From Campylobacteraceae bacterium (GTDB lineage: Bacteria; Campylobacterota; Campylobacteria; Campylobacterales; Sulfurovaceae), in the NCBI GenBank assembly GCA_026995985.1, contig JALWNF010000161.1:1-13349 (forward strand): 13,349 nt of DNA, given 5' to 3'. Position numbers and translations under genes: made by a program. Below are positions 5,143 to 12,264 of this stretch, piece by piece; the first letter of the stretch is position 1, and each line of letters opens with the position of its first letter. A model generated the notes under the pieces. It saw only the letters and a list, made by a program, of their open reading frames with translations, searched no databases and was not told where the DNA came from.

Positions 5143-5224
5143 ATACCTAAATATGAGTATTTTAGCTTTAGAATAAGAGTTGCTTGACTATATAGATTTT
5201 AGAGTTCCTATGCCAATAAGCAAA

Positions 5225-5623
5225 TTATAGCAATGGGGGATTTAGAAAAGCTTTTTTAAACTCCTCTTCATCTATATTGCCACGTATATAGGAGTCTTGA
5301 AGCTCTATCATATAGTTTTCAAATTTTGCTTTAAAGAGACCATCATCTACAACACGGTCTCGATATATCTCTATCATCTCCTCCATTCTTGGAAAAGAGT
5401 CTAAGACTTCATACTGAATAGAAGAGGCTTTCCAAATCTTTATCTTCTCCTCCTCTTTTGCACTAGAGAGTGTTAGGATTTCGTTGTCAACAACATCAAA
5501 TGAGTAGTATGCACTATAATCTTTATGAGGTTTAGATGTAAATTTAAAATCAGAGATGTGATACTCAGAGTCAAGATAGAACAGCACAACAATAATTTCT
5601 GTTAAAAATATTATTAACCTCAT
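5225..5623 (-). CDS. Small membrane-anchored or exported hypothetical protein (132 aa)
   Basis: The protein begins MRLIIFLTEIIVVLFYLDSEYHIS: about 14 hydrophobic residues after a single Arg, without a clear cleavage site, so an N-terminal membrane anchor or an uncleaved signal is likely. The rest (residues 25-132) is hydrophilic and rich in Glu, Asp, Lys and aromatic residues, with no cysteine. A Tyr/Phe-rich beta-like part (residues 28-60) is followed by a helical part (EEMIEIYRDRV, FKKAF) and a NPPLL tail. No family is recognised. The ATG lacks a good ribosome binding site (only AAGAAA upstream), but a TATAAT box is 30 bases away. The gene lies between isocitrate dehydrogenase and the gap before malate dehydrogenase A, and seems transcribed alone. 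Codon use matches neighbouring genes, supporting a real gene. Confidence 0.6.
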   Translation of the reverse strand: MRLIIFLTEIIVVLFYLDSEYHISDFKFTSKPHKDYSAYYSFDVVDNEILTLSSAKEEEKIKIWKASSIQYEVLDSFPRMEEMIEIYRDRVVDDGLFKAKFENYMIELQDSYIRGNIDEEEFKKAFLNPPLL

Positions 5624-5653
5624 TTAATTTTCTTTTTTAATATTTTTTTAAGA

Positions 5654-5659
5654 ATTATA
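5654..5659 (-). promoter_or_regulatory. Probable -10 box of the 5623-5225 gene
   Basis: The minus strand reads ATAGTATAATTC, a perfect TATAAT, 30 bases before the ATG at 5623. No -35 is evident. It lies downstream of the isocitrate dehydrogenase terminator, which supports separate transcription of the small hypothetical gene. Confidence 0.45.
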
Positions 5660-5710
5660 CTATTTTTTGGTTTAAGGTGGTATTTAATTGGTTATAAAAA
5701 GTTTTTTTAA

Positions 5711-5748
5711 AGAGAAAAGAGTTACTCCTCACAAGAGTATGAGGAGTA
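5711..5748 (-). terminator. Intrinsic terminator of isocitrate dehydrogenase
   Basis: On the minus strand TACTCCTCA (5748-5740) pairs perfectly with TGAGGAGTA (5731-5723) around an eight-base loop. It is followed by the pyrimidine-rich stretch ACTCTTTTCTCTTT. It begins 15 bases after the stop codon. Stem and U-rich tail together make this the best terminator in the window. Confidence 0.7.
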
Positions 5749-5763
5749 GATAGAAGTTGGAAA

Positions 5764-7944
5764 TTATATTCTATCAATAATAGAATTCAAAGTAGCCGAA
5801 GGTCTCATTGCTGCTTCTGCTTTTGCATCATCTGGACGATAGTATCCACCAATATCAGCAGGTTTACCTTCAATAGCTAGTAACTCTTCAAGAATCTTCT
5901 CTTCATTCTCTTTAAGAGCTTTTGCTACAGGTGCAAACTTCTGGGCTAGTTCAGCATTTGAACCGTTTGCAAGTGCTTCTGCCCAATATTGAGCTAGATA
6001 GAAGTGAGAAGCTTTATTGTCAGGCTCTCCACACTTTCTACTTGGAGCTTTGTTGTTGTCTAGGTAACCCTCATTTGCCTTATCTAATGCCTCTGTTAAA
6101 GCTTGAAGTTTATCGTCTGAGTGTTTTTGCCCAATAAATCTTAAAGACTCTGCTAGTGCTAAGAACTCACCAAGGCTATCCCATCTTAAGTGACTCTCTT
6201 TTAAGAATTGGTCAACATGTTTTGGAGCTGAACCACCTGCACCTGTCTCATATAGTCCTCCACCAGCTAAAAGAGGAACGATAGATAGCATCTTAGCAGA
6301 TGTTCCAAGCTCTAAGATAGGGTACATATCTGTTAAGTGGTCTCTTAAAACGTTACCTGTAACAGCAATAGTGTTTTCACCTCTTCTTATTCTCTCATTT
6401 GTAAATCTAGTTGCAGATGTAATGTCCATAATTTTAATATCTACACCATCTGTGTCAAACTCAGGGAGATACTTCTCTACTTTTTTAATCATTTCTGCAT
6501 CATGAGCTCTGTTTTCATCTAACCAGAATACTACAGGGTAACCCTCTATCTTACCTCTTTCAACTGCCAATCTAATCCAATCTTTAATTGGAATATCTTT
6601 AGCCCTACTCATTCTCCAGATGTCGCCTTTTTCAACATCAAAGCTCATAAGTTCGGTTCCATCTTCAGCAGTTACCGTTACTTTACCATCTTCTTCCATC
6701 TCAAAAGTGGTTGGGTGAGAACCGTACTCCTCTGCTTTTTGAGCCATAAGACCAACATTTTGCATAGTACCCATTGTCGTTACATCAAACTGACCATTTT
6801 TAACACAGTCTGCAACCATCTCTTCGTGGAACATTGCATAAGTACTATCAGGAATAACAGCTACTGTCTCTAGTGCATCACCATTTCTATCCCACTGTTT
6901 TCCACCTTCACGTACAACAACAGGCATAGAAGCGTCAATAATAATATCATTTGAAGCATTGAAGTTTGTTTTACCTTTATCTGAGTCTACCATTGCAATT
7001 TTTGGAGCATCAGAGTCTACAACAGCTTGGAATGCAGCTTTAATCTCAGCCTCTTTCTCATGCCCTGCAATCTTCTTTTCAAGGTCAACCATACCTAAAT
7101 TTGGATTTACTCCTACCTCTTTAAATACATCTGCATACTTTGTAAATACATCTTCAAAGAATACCTCAAATGCATGACCAAACATAATTGGGTCAGAGAT
7201 TTTCATCATAGTTGCTTTAAGGTGTAGTGACCAAATAAGCCCCTTCTCTTTTGCCTCTTGGACAGACTTTCTGTAGAACTCTCTTAGTTTCTTAACAGAC
7301 ATAAATGTACCATCAAGAATTTCACCCTCAAGTGCATCAATTGTCTTTAGCTCTTTACCATTTAAAGCAATAGTAACTTTTTGTGCCTTCTCCATGGTAA
7401 TAGATTTTTCATTTCCATAAAAGTCACCATCTCCTGCCATGTGTGCTACATAGGCTTTTGAATTTTCAGCAAATGGCTTAAGTCTATGTGGGTTGTTTTG
7501 TGCAAATTTTTTAACAGCTTTAGCTGCACGTCTGTCTGAATTTCCTTCTCTAAGTACAGGGTTAACGGCACTTCCTAAACAGGTATTATATTTTGCACGA
7601 ATCTCTTCCTCTTCTGGTGTTGAAGGGTTTTCAGGGAAATCAGGAATATCATAACCTTGAGATTGAAGCTCTGCAATACACTCTTTAAGTTGACTAATAG
7701 AGGCTGAGATGTTTGGAAGTTTAATAATATTTCCATCAGGTTGAAGAACCACTTTTCCAAGCTCTGCTAAATTATCTTCTGCAAGTCCCATTGCTGCAAG
7801 AACTCTTCCTGAGAGTGAAATATCTGAAGTCTCAACAGTAACACCTGCTGCTTTAGTAAATGCATTTACAATAGGCAATAGAGAGTAGGTAGCTAGTGCT
7901 GGAGCCTCATCAATCTTTGTCCATATAATTTTTGGTAATGACAT
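5764..7944 (-). CDS. icd: Isocitrate dehydrogenase, NADP-dependent, monomeric type (726 aa)
   Basis: This is the large single-chain isocitrate dehydrogenase (IDH-II/monomeric family, usually about 740 aa), catalysing isocitrate + NADP+ to 2-oxoglutarate + CO2 + NADPH, or the reverse. Residues match the Azotobacter vinelandii enzyme (recalled, offset 7): Ser125, Asn128, Arg132 and Arg138 in the segment GSAVNPVLREGNSDRR, and Lys248 in KATMMKISDP. Other blocks typical of the family are IIIDASMPVVVREGGKQW (334-351), LELGTSAKMLSIVPLLAGGG followed by LYETGAGGSAPKH, and LRWDSLGEFLALAES. Near the C-terminus is GGYYRPDD. The start is fixed by AAGGA at 7956-7952, seven bases from ATG, and by the conserved opening PKIIWTKIDEAPALATYSLLP. 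It ends in its own terminator, so it is probably monocistronic. In autotrophic relatives this enzyme serves the reductive TCA cycle. Confidence 0.97.
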   Translation of the reverse strand: MSLPKIIWTKIDEAPALATYSLLPIVNAFTKAAGVTVETSDISLSGRVLAAMGLAEDNLAELGKVVLQPDGNIIKLPNISASISQLKECIAELQSQGYDIPDFPENPSTPEEEEIRAKYNTCLGSAVNPVLREGNSDRRAAKAVKKFAQNNPHRLKPFAENSKAYVAHMAGDGDFYGNEKSITMEKAQKVTIALNGKELKTIDALEGEILDGTFMSVKKLREFYRKSVQEAKEKGLIWSLHLKATMMKISDPIMFGHAFEVFFEDVFTKYADVFKEVGVNPNLGMVDLEKKIAGHEKEAEIKAAFQAVVDSDAPKIAMVDSDKGKTNFNASNDIIIDASMPVVVREGGKQWDRNGDALETVAVIPDSTYAMFHEEMVADCVKNGQFDVTTMGTMQNVGLMAQKAEEYGSHPTTFEMEEDGKVTVTAEDGTELMSFDVEKGDIWRMSRAKDIPIKDWIRLAVERGKIEGYPVVFWLDENRAHDAEMIKKVEKYLPEFDTDGVDIKIMDITSATRFTNERIRRGENTIAVTGNVLRDHLTDMYPILELGTSAKMLSIVPLLAGGGLYETGAGGSAPKHVDQFLKESHLRWDSLGEFLALAESLRFIGQKHSDDKLQALTEALDKANEGYLDNNKAPSRKCGEPDNKASHFYLAQYWAEALANGSNAELAQKFAPVAKALKENEEKILEELLAIEGKPADIGGYYRPDDAKAEAAMRPSATLNSIIDRI

Positions 7945-8212
7945 ATATCAATCCTTATGTGTAGTTTAATGATATGAGTTTATCAATTTTTTGTAAATAG
8001 GAGAATAAAACTCTTATATTGTGTAAAATTATATATATTATCTGTTTCCTTATGATACAAAAGAGAGTTGTATGTTAAAAATAGTTGTGTTAAAGTGTGT
8101 TGTTTGGTAACCTATTATTTAAAACTATGAGGTGAACTTTTTATTCTTAAATTTTTTAAATAATACTTAATAATAAGAAATATTTGTGGACTATTAGTGT
8201 ATTCTTTCTGTT
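7945..8212. other. Divergent intergenic region between isocitrate dehydrogenase and ruvX, 268 bp
   Basis: No open frame or RNA gene is visible. It must hold the promoters of both divergent units. On the minus side AT-rich boxes such as TATAAG (ACACAATATAAGAG) lie within about 70 bases of the isocitrate dehydrogenase start. On the plus side TATTCT at 8200-8205 is the only box close to ruvX. No strong dyad operator was found. Confidence 0.5.
8200..8205 (+). promoter_or_regulatory. Possible -10 box immediately before ruvX
   Basis: TATTCT, preceded by TG, lies seven bases before the ruvX ATG. Initiation from it would begin at or within a base or two of the ATG, giving a leaderless message. This would explain the absence of any ribosome binding site. 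The box is imperfect and the assignment is tentative. Confidence 0.25.
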
Positions 8213-8596
8213 ATGAAAATAGCAAGTATAGATATAGGACTTAAACGAATAGGTATGGCAATTTGTCTTGATGGCAAAACTGTACTTCCTCAAAATGCCA
8301 TATTAAGAAAAAATCGAAACCAAGCAGCACGAGATGTCAGAGCTTTTTTAGATGAGTGGGGGATTGAACTGTTAGTGGTTGGTCTGCCAAAAGGTGGTAC
8401 AAGCGAAGAGGAGATGGAGCGACGTATTAGACACTTTGTCTCACTTTTAGAGTTAGAAGATATAAAAGTAGAGTATCAAGATGAAGCAGGAAGCTCCTTT
8501 GAAGCTAAAGAGCTAACACAAGGGGTCTTTAGACATAAGCGTGATGGAAAGATAGACTCCATTGCAGCTAAGATTATTTTGGAGCGTTGGTTATGA
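8213..8596 (+). CDS. ruvX: RuvX/YqgF-family Holliday junction resolvase-like nuclease (127 aa)
   Basis: This is a cytoplasmic RNase H-fold protein of the RuvX/YqgF family (pre-16S rRNA processing nuclease or putative Holliday junction resolvase). It opens with SIDIGLKRIGMA, with the first catalytic Asp at position 7. It continues with VVGLPKGGTSEEE (55-67) and DEAGSSFEAKE (90-100), with Asp90/Glu91 at the second acidic site. It ends with KIDSIAAKIILERWL, where Asp115 is the last acidic residue. The third motif reads DEAGSSFEA where many homologues have DERLTT-A, a Campylobacterota-like variation. The length is usual (about 125-140 aa). No Shine-Dalgarno sequence precedes the ATG (TTCTTTCTGTT). 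Its stop TGA overlaps the next start (ATGA), so it heads a coupled gene set. Confidence 0.9.
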   Translation: MKIASIDIGLKRIGMAICLDGKTVLPQNAILRKNRNQAARDVRAFLDEWGIELLVVGLPKGGTSEEEMERRIRHFVSLLELEDIKVEYQDEAGSSFEAKELTQGVFRHKRDGKIDSIAAKIILERWL

Positions 8597-9099
8597 GTAA
8601 AAAGAGATGGAGTGTTAAAAAAATCTTTAAAGAGATAGGCTCTACAGTTATTATCTTTTTACTTGTCTCAATAGTTTTAAACTATATTCGTAAACCTGAA
8701 ATCAAAGAGAATATTTATGACTATAAGTTGGTCGATACACATGGTAGAACTATTAACTTCTCTAGTTATAAAGGAGAGCCACTACTTGTTCACTTCTGGG
8801 CAACATGGTGTCCTACTTGTAAACTAGAGGCTCCCAATATTGATAAACTCTCAAAAGATTATAATGTTATAACTATTGCTGTAAACTCTGGAGGTAATGA
8901 GGAGATTAATGAGTTTATGCAAAAACATCAATTAAGCTATAGAGTTATATCTGATATATCAGGTAATTTAGCTAACAAGTTTAACATCTCTGCCTATCCG
9001 ACCACTCTTATCTATACAAAAAGTGGAAGATTGAAATTTGCTGAGGTTGGTTATAGTACAGCTGTGGGGCTTAAGGCTCGTTTGCATCTATCTAATTAA
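8593..9099 (+). CDS. Membrane-anchored thioredoxin-like protein, TlpA/ScsD type (168 aa)
   Basis: This is predicted to be a periplasmic thiol-disulfide oxidoreductase held in the inner membrane. A basic N-terminus (MSKKRWSVKK) is followed by one membrane segment at about residues 15-31, then a thioredoxin-like domain. Its features are FWATWCPTC with the active-site pair Cys73-Cys76, and the cis-proline Pro136 in SAYPTTLIY. The extra segment before the active site (YDYKLVDTHGRTINFSSYKG) is typical of TlpA/ResA/ScsD redoxins. It probably reduces or oxidises exported proteins, for example in cytochrome c maturation or envelope repair; the partner is unknown. The ATG at 8593 is preferred over a TTG six bases upstream. 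It overlaps the ruvX stop as ATGA and has GGAG at 8581-8584. Twelve bases separate its stop from trkA. Confidence 0.88.
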   Translation: MSKKRWSVKKIFKEIGSTVIIFLLVSIVLNYIRKPEIKENIYDYKLVDTHGRTINFSSYKGEPLLVHFWATWCPTCKLEAPNIDKLSKDYNVITIAVNSGGNEEINEFMQKHQLSYRVISDISGNLANKFNISAYPTTLIYTKSGRLKFAEVGYSTAVGLKARLHLSN

Positions 9100-9111
9100 G
9101 GAGTCTAGTAT

Positions 9112-10422
9112 ATGGAGATTATAATAGCAGGAGCAGGTAGTGTTGGATTTAATTTAGCTAAAACTCTATCGGTCGAACACAATATTGTTTTGATTGACAA
9201 AAATAAAGAGACGCTTAATCGTATATCGGAGTCATTAGATATTATGCCTCTATATGGGCATGTTGAGAACCCTGAAGTTTATCAAAATCTTTTAGACAAG
9301 CATTATGATATTTTTATTTCAGTAACCAACAGCGATGAAGCCAATCTCTTTGCAACCTTGATGGCAGATGATATTTTAAATGTAAACAAGAAGATTATTC
9401 GTCTACACAACACCTACTTTTCAAAGAGTAGTATTGCTGAAAGGTTGGGTATTGATGAGGTTATCTTCCCTTATACAACAACAGCTCAATCTGTTAAACT
9501 TTTATTAGATTTTCCTAAAGCCAATAATGTTAAAAATTTTCGTTTTTTGCCACACAAACTTATCTCAATCTATGTAAAACAAAGCACTATTCATAGCGTA
9601 AAAGAGATAAATAGCCAACAGCAAGTGGTAGTAGGAATTGAGAGAGATAAGAGCTTTTTTGTTCCAAATGATGAGGAGCTTTTAGAGGAGGGCGATTTAA
9701 TCTATCTTTTTGGTTCAGATGAAAATATCTGCTCTCTATCTCAAGAGCTTAATCAAAAATCACCTCAAAAAATCTCAAAAATTGCTATCTTTGGGGCTAA
9801 TACTTTAGGTGTTGAGATTGCAAAGGTATTTTTAGAGACAAAATCAGATGTAAAGATAGTTGAAAAAGATGAAACGCTCTGTAGAGAGGCTACGGAGATA
9901 CTTAAAAATAGGGCTACAATTATCCATAGTCGTTATATTGCCGATACGATTTATAATGAGGAAAATGTAAAACATGCTGACTTAATTATCTCAACTAGTA
10001 GAAGTGATGAGGAGAATATTATTCGATGTTTGGAAGCCAAGGAGTACAATATTCCTAAAACAATTGCCATCAATAACGACACTAACTTTTATGATTTGAT
10101 GCACAAGTTAGGCATAGTAACTATTAGAGGTCCAAAAACTATGACCTACTATGGCATATTGGAGAGAATATTTTCAAATGAAACTATAAGAGAACGCCAC
10201 TATTGTGGGGCAAGAGGTAGTATCTTTATGAGAAAAGTTACCTTTGTATCTCAAAAAGAGACCATACCCATAGAGGAGCAAGAGTCACGACTATTTCTTG
10301 TTAGAGGGGGGGCGATTGTTCCATTTAATGAGCCACAGCTCTTAAATGTAGGTGACATAATTATACTATTTACCCCAACTAATGGAGCTCAAAAGGTTAA
10401 AAATTGGATGCAAACGCTTTAA
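9112..10422 (+). CDS. trkA: Trk potassium uptake regulatory subunit TrkA (436 aa)
   Basis: This is the cytoplasmic NAD(H)/nucleotide-binding subunit that gates the TrkH potassium channel. The protein holds two tandem RCK units. The first has a Rossmann motif GAGSVG at 7-12 with Asp29 after the second strand, then a ligand-binding TrkA-C domain (about 140-210). The second has GANTLG at 228-233 with Glu251, then a second TrkA-C domain (about 350-436). In the second unit the middle glycine of GxGxxG is Asn230, so nucleotide binding there may be weaker or altered. AAGGAG at 9098-9103 is eight bases from the ATG. The gene is followed by trkH with a 19-base overlap, supporting a 1:1 co-translated complex. 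A run of seven G (10316-10322) lies in the C-terminal part. Confidence 0.95.
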   Translation: MEIIIAGAGSVGFNLAKTLSVEHNIVLIDKNKETLNRISESLDIMPLYGHVENPEVYQNLLDKHYDIFISVTNSDEANLFATLMADDILNVNKKIIRLHNTYFSKSSIAERLGIDEVIFPYTTTAQSVKLLLDFPKANNVKNFRFLPHKLISIYVKQSTIHSVKEINSQQQVVVGIERDKSFFVPNDEELLEEGDLIYLFGSDENICSLSQELNQKSPQKISKIAIFGANTLGVEIAKVFLETKSDVKIVEKDETLCREATEILKNRATIIHSRYIADTIYNEENVKHADLIISTSRSDEENIIRCLEAKEYNIPKTIAINNDTNFYDLMHKLGIVTIRGPKTMTYYGILERIFSNETIRERHYCGARGSIFMRKVTFVSQKETIPIEEQESRLFLVRGGAIVPFNEPQLLNVGDIIILFTPTNGAQKVKNWMQTL

Positions 10423-11858
10423 AAAATATTTTAAAATTTCTCTCTATTATTGGTGTTGTACTCTCCTTGTTTTTAGGATTAGCTTCACTAATAGGTACTA
10501 TCTATCATGAGTCTATTGGTAGCTATCTTATCTTTAATCTTCTCTATCTATTAGCTAATCTTTTACTCTATTTTTGGCTTCGTAACCACCCTAGCAAAAT
10601 GAGTATAAAAGAGGGAATCTTTAGTGTAAATCTTAGCTGGATACTCTTTGGAGTTGTAGGAGGAATGGGACTCTACCTTACCTCAAATATTACCTTTGCA
10701 CAAGGATTTTTTGAAGCTATTAGTGGTTTTACAACTACAGGAGCAACAATATATAACGATATTGAATCTCTATCCCATACGACCTTAATGCTTAGAAGTC
10801 TCTACCATTGGTTGGGTGGAATGGGTATTATTGTCTTAGGTGTTGGGTTGCTTACCTTTATTAACCCTACAGGTTCTCTTACTCTCTTTAAAGCTGAATC
10901 TACAGGGGTGTCTGTAGAGAAACTAACCCCTAAAATTAAAGATACAGCAATGGGTCTATGGAAAATCTATATGTTTTTGACCCTTCTTGATTTTATTTTA
11001 CTCTATCTTGGGGGAATGAGTGCTTTTGATGCTATTAATCACGCATTCTCTACCATCTCTACAGGTGGCTTTTCGACCAAAAACAGCAGTATGGGGTATT
11101 GGGAACATAACTACTTTATCTTATGGGTAACAACTCTTTTTATGTTTCTAAGTGGGGTTAACTTTATTGCTCATCTTAGGGCATTGTCTGGAGATTGGAA
11201 AGGGTATGGGAGTGAAGAGGTAATTTGGTACTTAGTTATCTTCTTAGTTCTTGCTTTTGCATTAAGTTTAGTACATATCTCTATTGGGAAAGATACCATT
11301 TGGCACTCTTTGACTCACTCATTTTTTACCATCTCCTCTATTATTACTACTACAGGGTTTGCCTCAACCGATTACGGAGAGTGGTCACGAGTTGCAATAG
11401 CATTTATATTTATTCCTATGTTTATAGGAGCTAATGCAGGAAGTACAGCAGGAGGGGTAAAGGTTATTCGTTATGTAGTGCTACTTAAAAGTCTTAATAC
11501 TCAACTTAAACAGATACTTCACCCCAACGCTATGTTAGGAGTCTATATTGATGGTCAAAAGGTACTTACTAAAGTTTTAGTAAGTGTAAGTGGTTTCTTT
11601 TTTATCTATATGTTTACTACATTGGTTCTCTCTTTCTATCTTTTTGCTAAAGGTTATGACTACCTAACAGCTCTTAGTGCATCTATTGCTATAGTAGGAA
11701 ATATTGGACCTGGGTTTGGACATGTAGGACCTGCTGATAACTTTAGTATTTTTAGTGATTTTGATAAGGTGTTGCTTTCATTTTTTATGATTATTGGACG
11801 GTTGGAGTTTTATACCTTTATTGTTCTGTTTAGTAGGGGGTTTTGGAGGAGGTTCTAA
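10404..11858 (+). CDS. trkH: Trk potassium uptake channel subunit TrkH (484 aa)
   Basis: This is an inner-membrane potassium-translocating subunit of the TrkH/KtrB superfamily, with about ten membrane segments arranged as four membrane-pore-membrane repeats. All four filter segments are visible: GFTTTGAT (Gly113), STISTGGF (Gly221), IITTTGFA (Gly318) and VGNIGPGF (Gly435). GANAGSTAGGVKVIR (342-356) matches the intramembrane gate loop and the start of the following helix in the third repeat. The start is TTG at 10404, inside the 3' end of trkA. AAAAGG at 10391-10396 is seven bases upstream, and no ATG or GTG lies near the N-terminus; the next Met is residue 66, past two membrane segments. With TrkA it forms a complete Trk system for potassium uptake and osmotic balance. 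Confidence 0.95.
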   Translation: MDANALKNILKFLSIIGVVLSLFLGLASLIGTIYHESIGSYLIFNLLYLLANLLLYFWLRNHPSKMSIKEGIFSVNLSWILFGVVGGMGLYLTSNITFAQGFFEAISGFTTTGATIYNDIESLSHTTLMLRSLYHWLGGMGIIVLGVGLLTFINPTGSLTLFKAESTGVSVEKLTPKIKDTAMGLWKIYMFLTLLDFILLYLGGMSAFDAINHAFSTISTGGFSTKNSSMGYWEHNYFILWVTTLFMFLSGVNFIAHLRALSGDWKGYGSEEVIWYLVIFLVLAFALSLVHISIGKDTIWHSLTHSFFTISSIITTTGFASTDYGEWSRVAIAFIFIPMFIGANAGSTAGGVKVIRYVVLLKSLNTQLKQILHPNAMLGVYIDGQKVLTKVLVSVSGFFFIYMFTTLVLSFYLFAKGYDYLTALSASIAIVGNIGPGFGHVGPADNFSIFSDFDKVLLSFFMIIGRLEFYTFIVLFSRGFWRRF

Positions 11859-11882
11859 AATTAAAATTAATCAATTTTGCTT

Positions 11883-11888
11883 TATACT
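11883..11888 (+). promoter_or_regulatory. Possible -10 box for the 11918 gene
   Basis: TATACT lies 29 bases before the GTG start at 11918 and 24 bases after the trkH stop, in phased A/T-rich DNA. It could start a separate transcript for the Cys/His protein and the porin-like gene, so that these are regulated apart from the potassium genes. Read-through from trkH is equally possible, since no terminator is seen in the gap. Confidence 0.35.
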
Positions 11889-11917
11889 TCCATATAAAAT
11901 TAAAAAAGGAGACCAAA

Positions 11918-12190
11918 GTGAAACAGATGCTAGTACGCTTTTTATTGCTGTTTTATTTAAGCTCCTCTTTTCTCTCAGCAACCCATATTCACAAAGACCA
12001 ACTAACAGTTCATAATAACTGTAAAGTCTGTATTGTTGTTAAAAATCTCAATAGTGGAGATGTTCCACTGTTTGAGTCATTGGATTTTGTGGAGTTGTTG
12101 CCTGAGCAGATTCTACTTACTTATAAACAGTTAAACTCTATAGTTATAGACAAAGGCTTTTTTAGCCACGCTCCTCCTTTTTTCTCTTAA
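11918..12190 (+). CDS. Small exported Cys/His protein, putative metal-binding (90 aa)
   Basis: The start is taken as GTG at 11918 because AAGGAG at 11906-11911 lies exactly six bases before it. The open frame continues upstream into trkH but has no such site. The product begins MKQMLVRFLLLFYLSSSFLSATHIHK, a Sec signal peptide with likely cleavage near SSFLSA. The mature part has a His/Cys cluster, THIHKD...VHNNCKVC, and ends in FFSHAPPFFS. The HxH...HxxCxxC arrangement and the short APP tail resemble DUF2946/CopL-like small exported proteins that sit beside metal-uptake or metal-resistance membrane proteins (recalled; not an alignment). It is followed after 74 bases by an outer-membrane protein gene, which suggests a shared role in zinc or copper handling. 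The metal and the role are unproven. Confidence 0.65.
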   Translation: MKQMLVRFLLLFYLSSSFLSATHIHKDQLTVHNNCKVCIVVKNLNSGDVPLFESLDFVELLPEQILLTYKQLNSIVIDKGFFSHAPPFFS

Positions 12191-12226
12191 TTACATTTAT
12201 TTTATTAACTGATAATTTTAAATTTG

Positions 12227-12232
12227 TAGAAT
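12227..12232 (+). promoter_or_regulatory. Possible promoter of the outer-membrane protein gene
   Basis: TAGAAT at 12227-12232 is preceded, with a 16-base spacer, by TTAACT at 12205-12210. Both are four-to-five-of-six matches to the consensus. The start site would fall near 12239, giving a leader of about 25 bases with GAGGA at 12255-12259 six bases before the ATG. No clear dyad for a Fur/Zur-type regulator was recognised. Confidence 0.35.
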
Positions 12233-12264
12233 GAGTCAAAATTATATTAATTAAGAGGATACCT

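Larger units (their letters stand above)
4649..5224. other. Gene-free gap of 576 bp with hairpins, half-site repeats and a poly-C tract
   Basis: All six frames are closed by frequent stops, so no protein gene is visible. Read on the minus strand (toward malate dehydrogenase A), the gap contains in order: a G10 tract, a TATAAT box flanked by TATGTCA half-sites, AT-rich DNA, a TATTTCTA stem-loop (4906-4925), a second TATAAT box (4828-4823), an ATGTATAT stem-loop (4748-4774) and a longer hairpin (4685-4724) just before the gene. The layout suggests either a long regulated leader for malate dehydrogenase A or a small RNA gene. Neither can be shown from sequence alone. Confidence 0.55.

Noticed and set aside
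5104..5150. Short plus-strand frame running through the poly-C tract (ATG TCA CAA...) that would change with tract length
   Set aside because: It encodes only about 15-30 residues in any tract phase, with no ribosome binding site and no recognisable product.
5922..7760. Three open frames of about 60-72 codons inside isocitrate dehydrogenase
   Set aside because: They are shadows of the coding sequence on the other strand or in another frame, without start signals.
8587..8592. TTG start two codons earlier for the thioredoxin-like gene
   Set aside because: The ATG at 8593 overlaps the ruvX stop as ATGA and has a better spacing to GGAG.
11843..11917. Upstream ATG at 11843 for the Cys/His protein
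   Set aside because: It would add 25 residues overlapping trkH and bury the signal peptide; GTG at 11918 has a perfect AAGGAG.
11225..12015. Plus-strand frames overlapping the end of trkH (11225-11434 and 11794-12015)
   Set aside because: They are out of frame with genes supported by motifs and lack ribosome binding sites.
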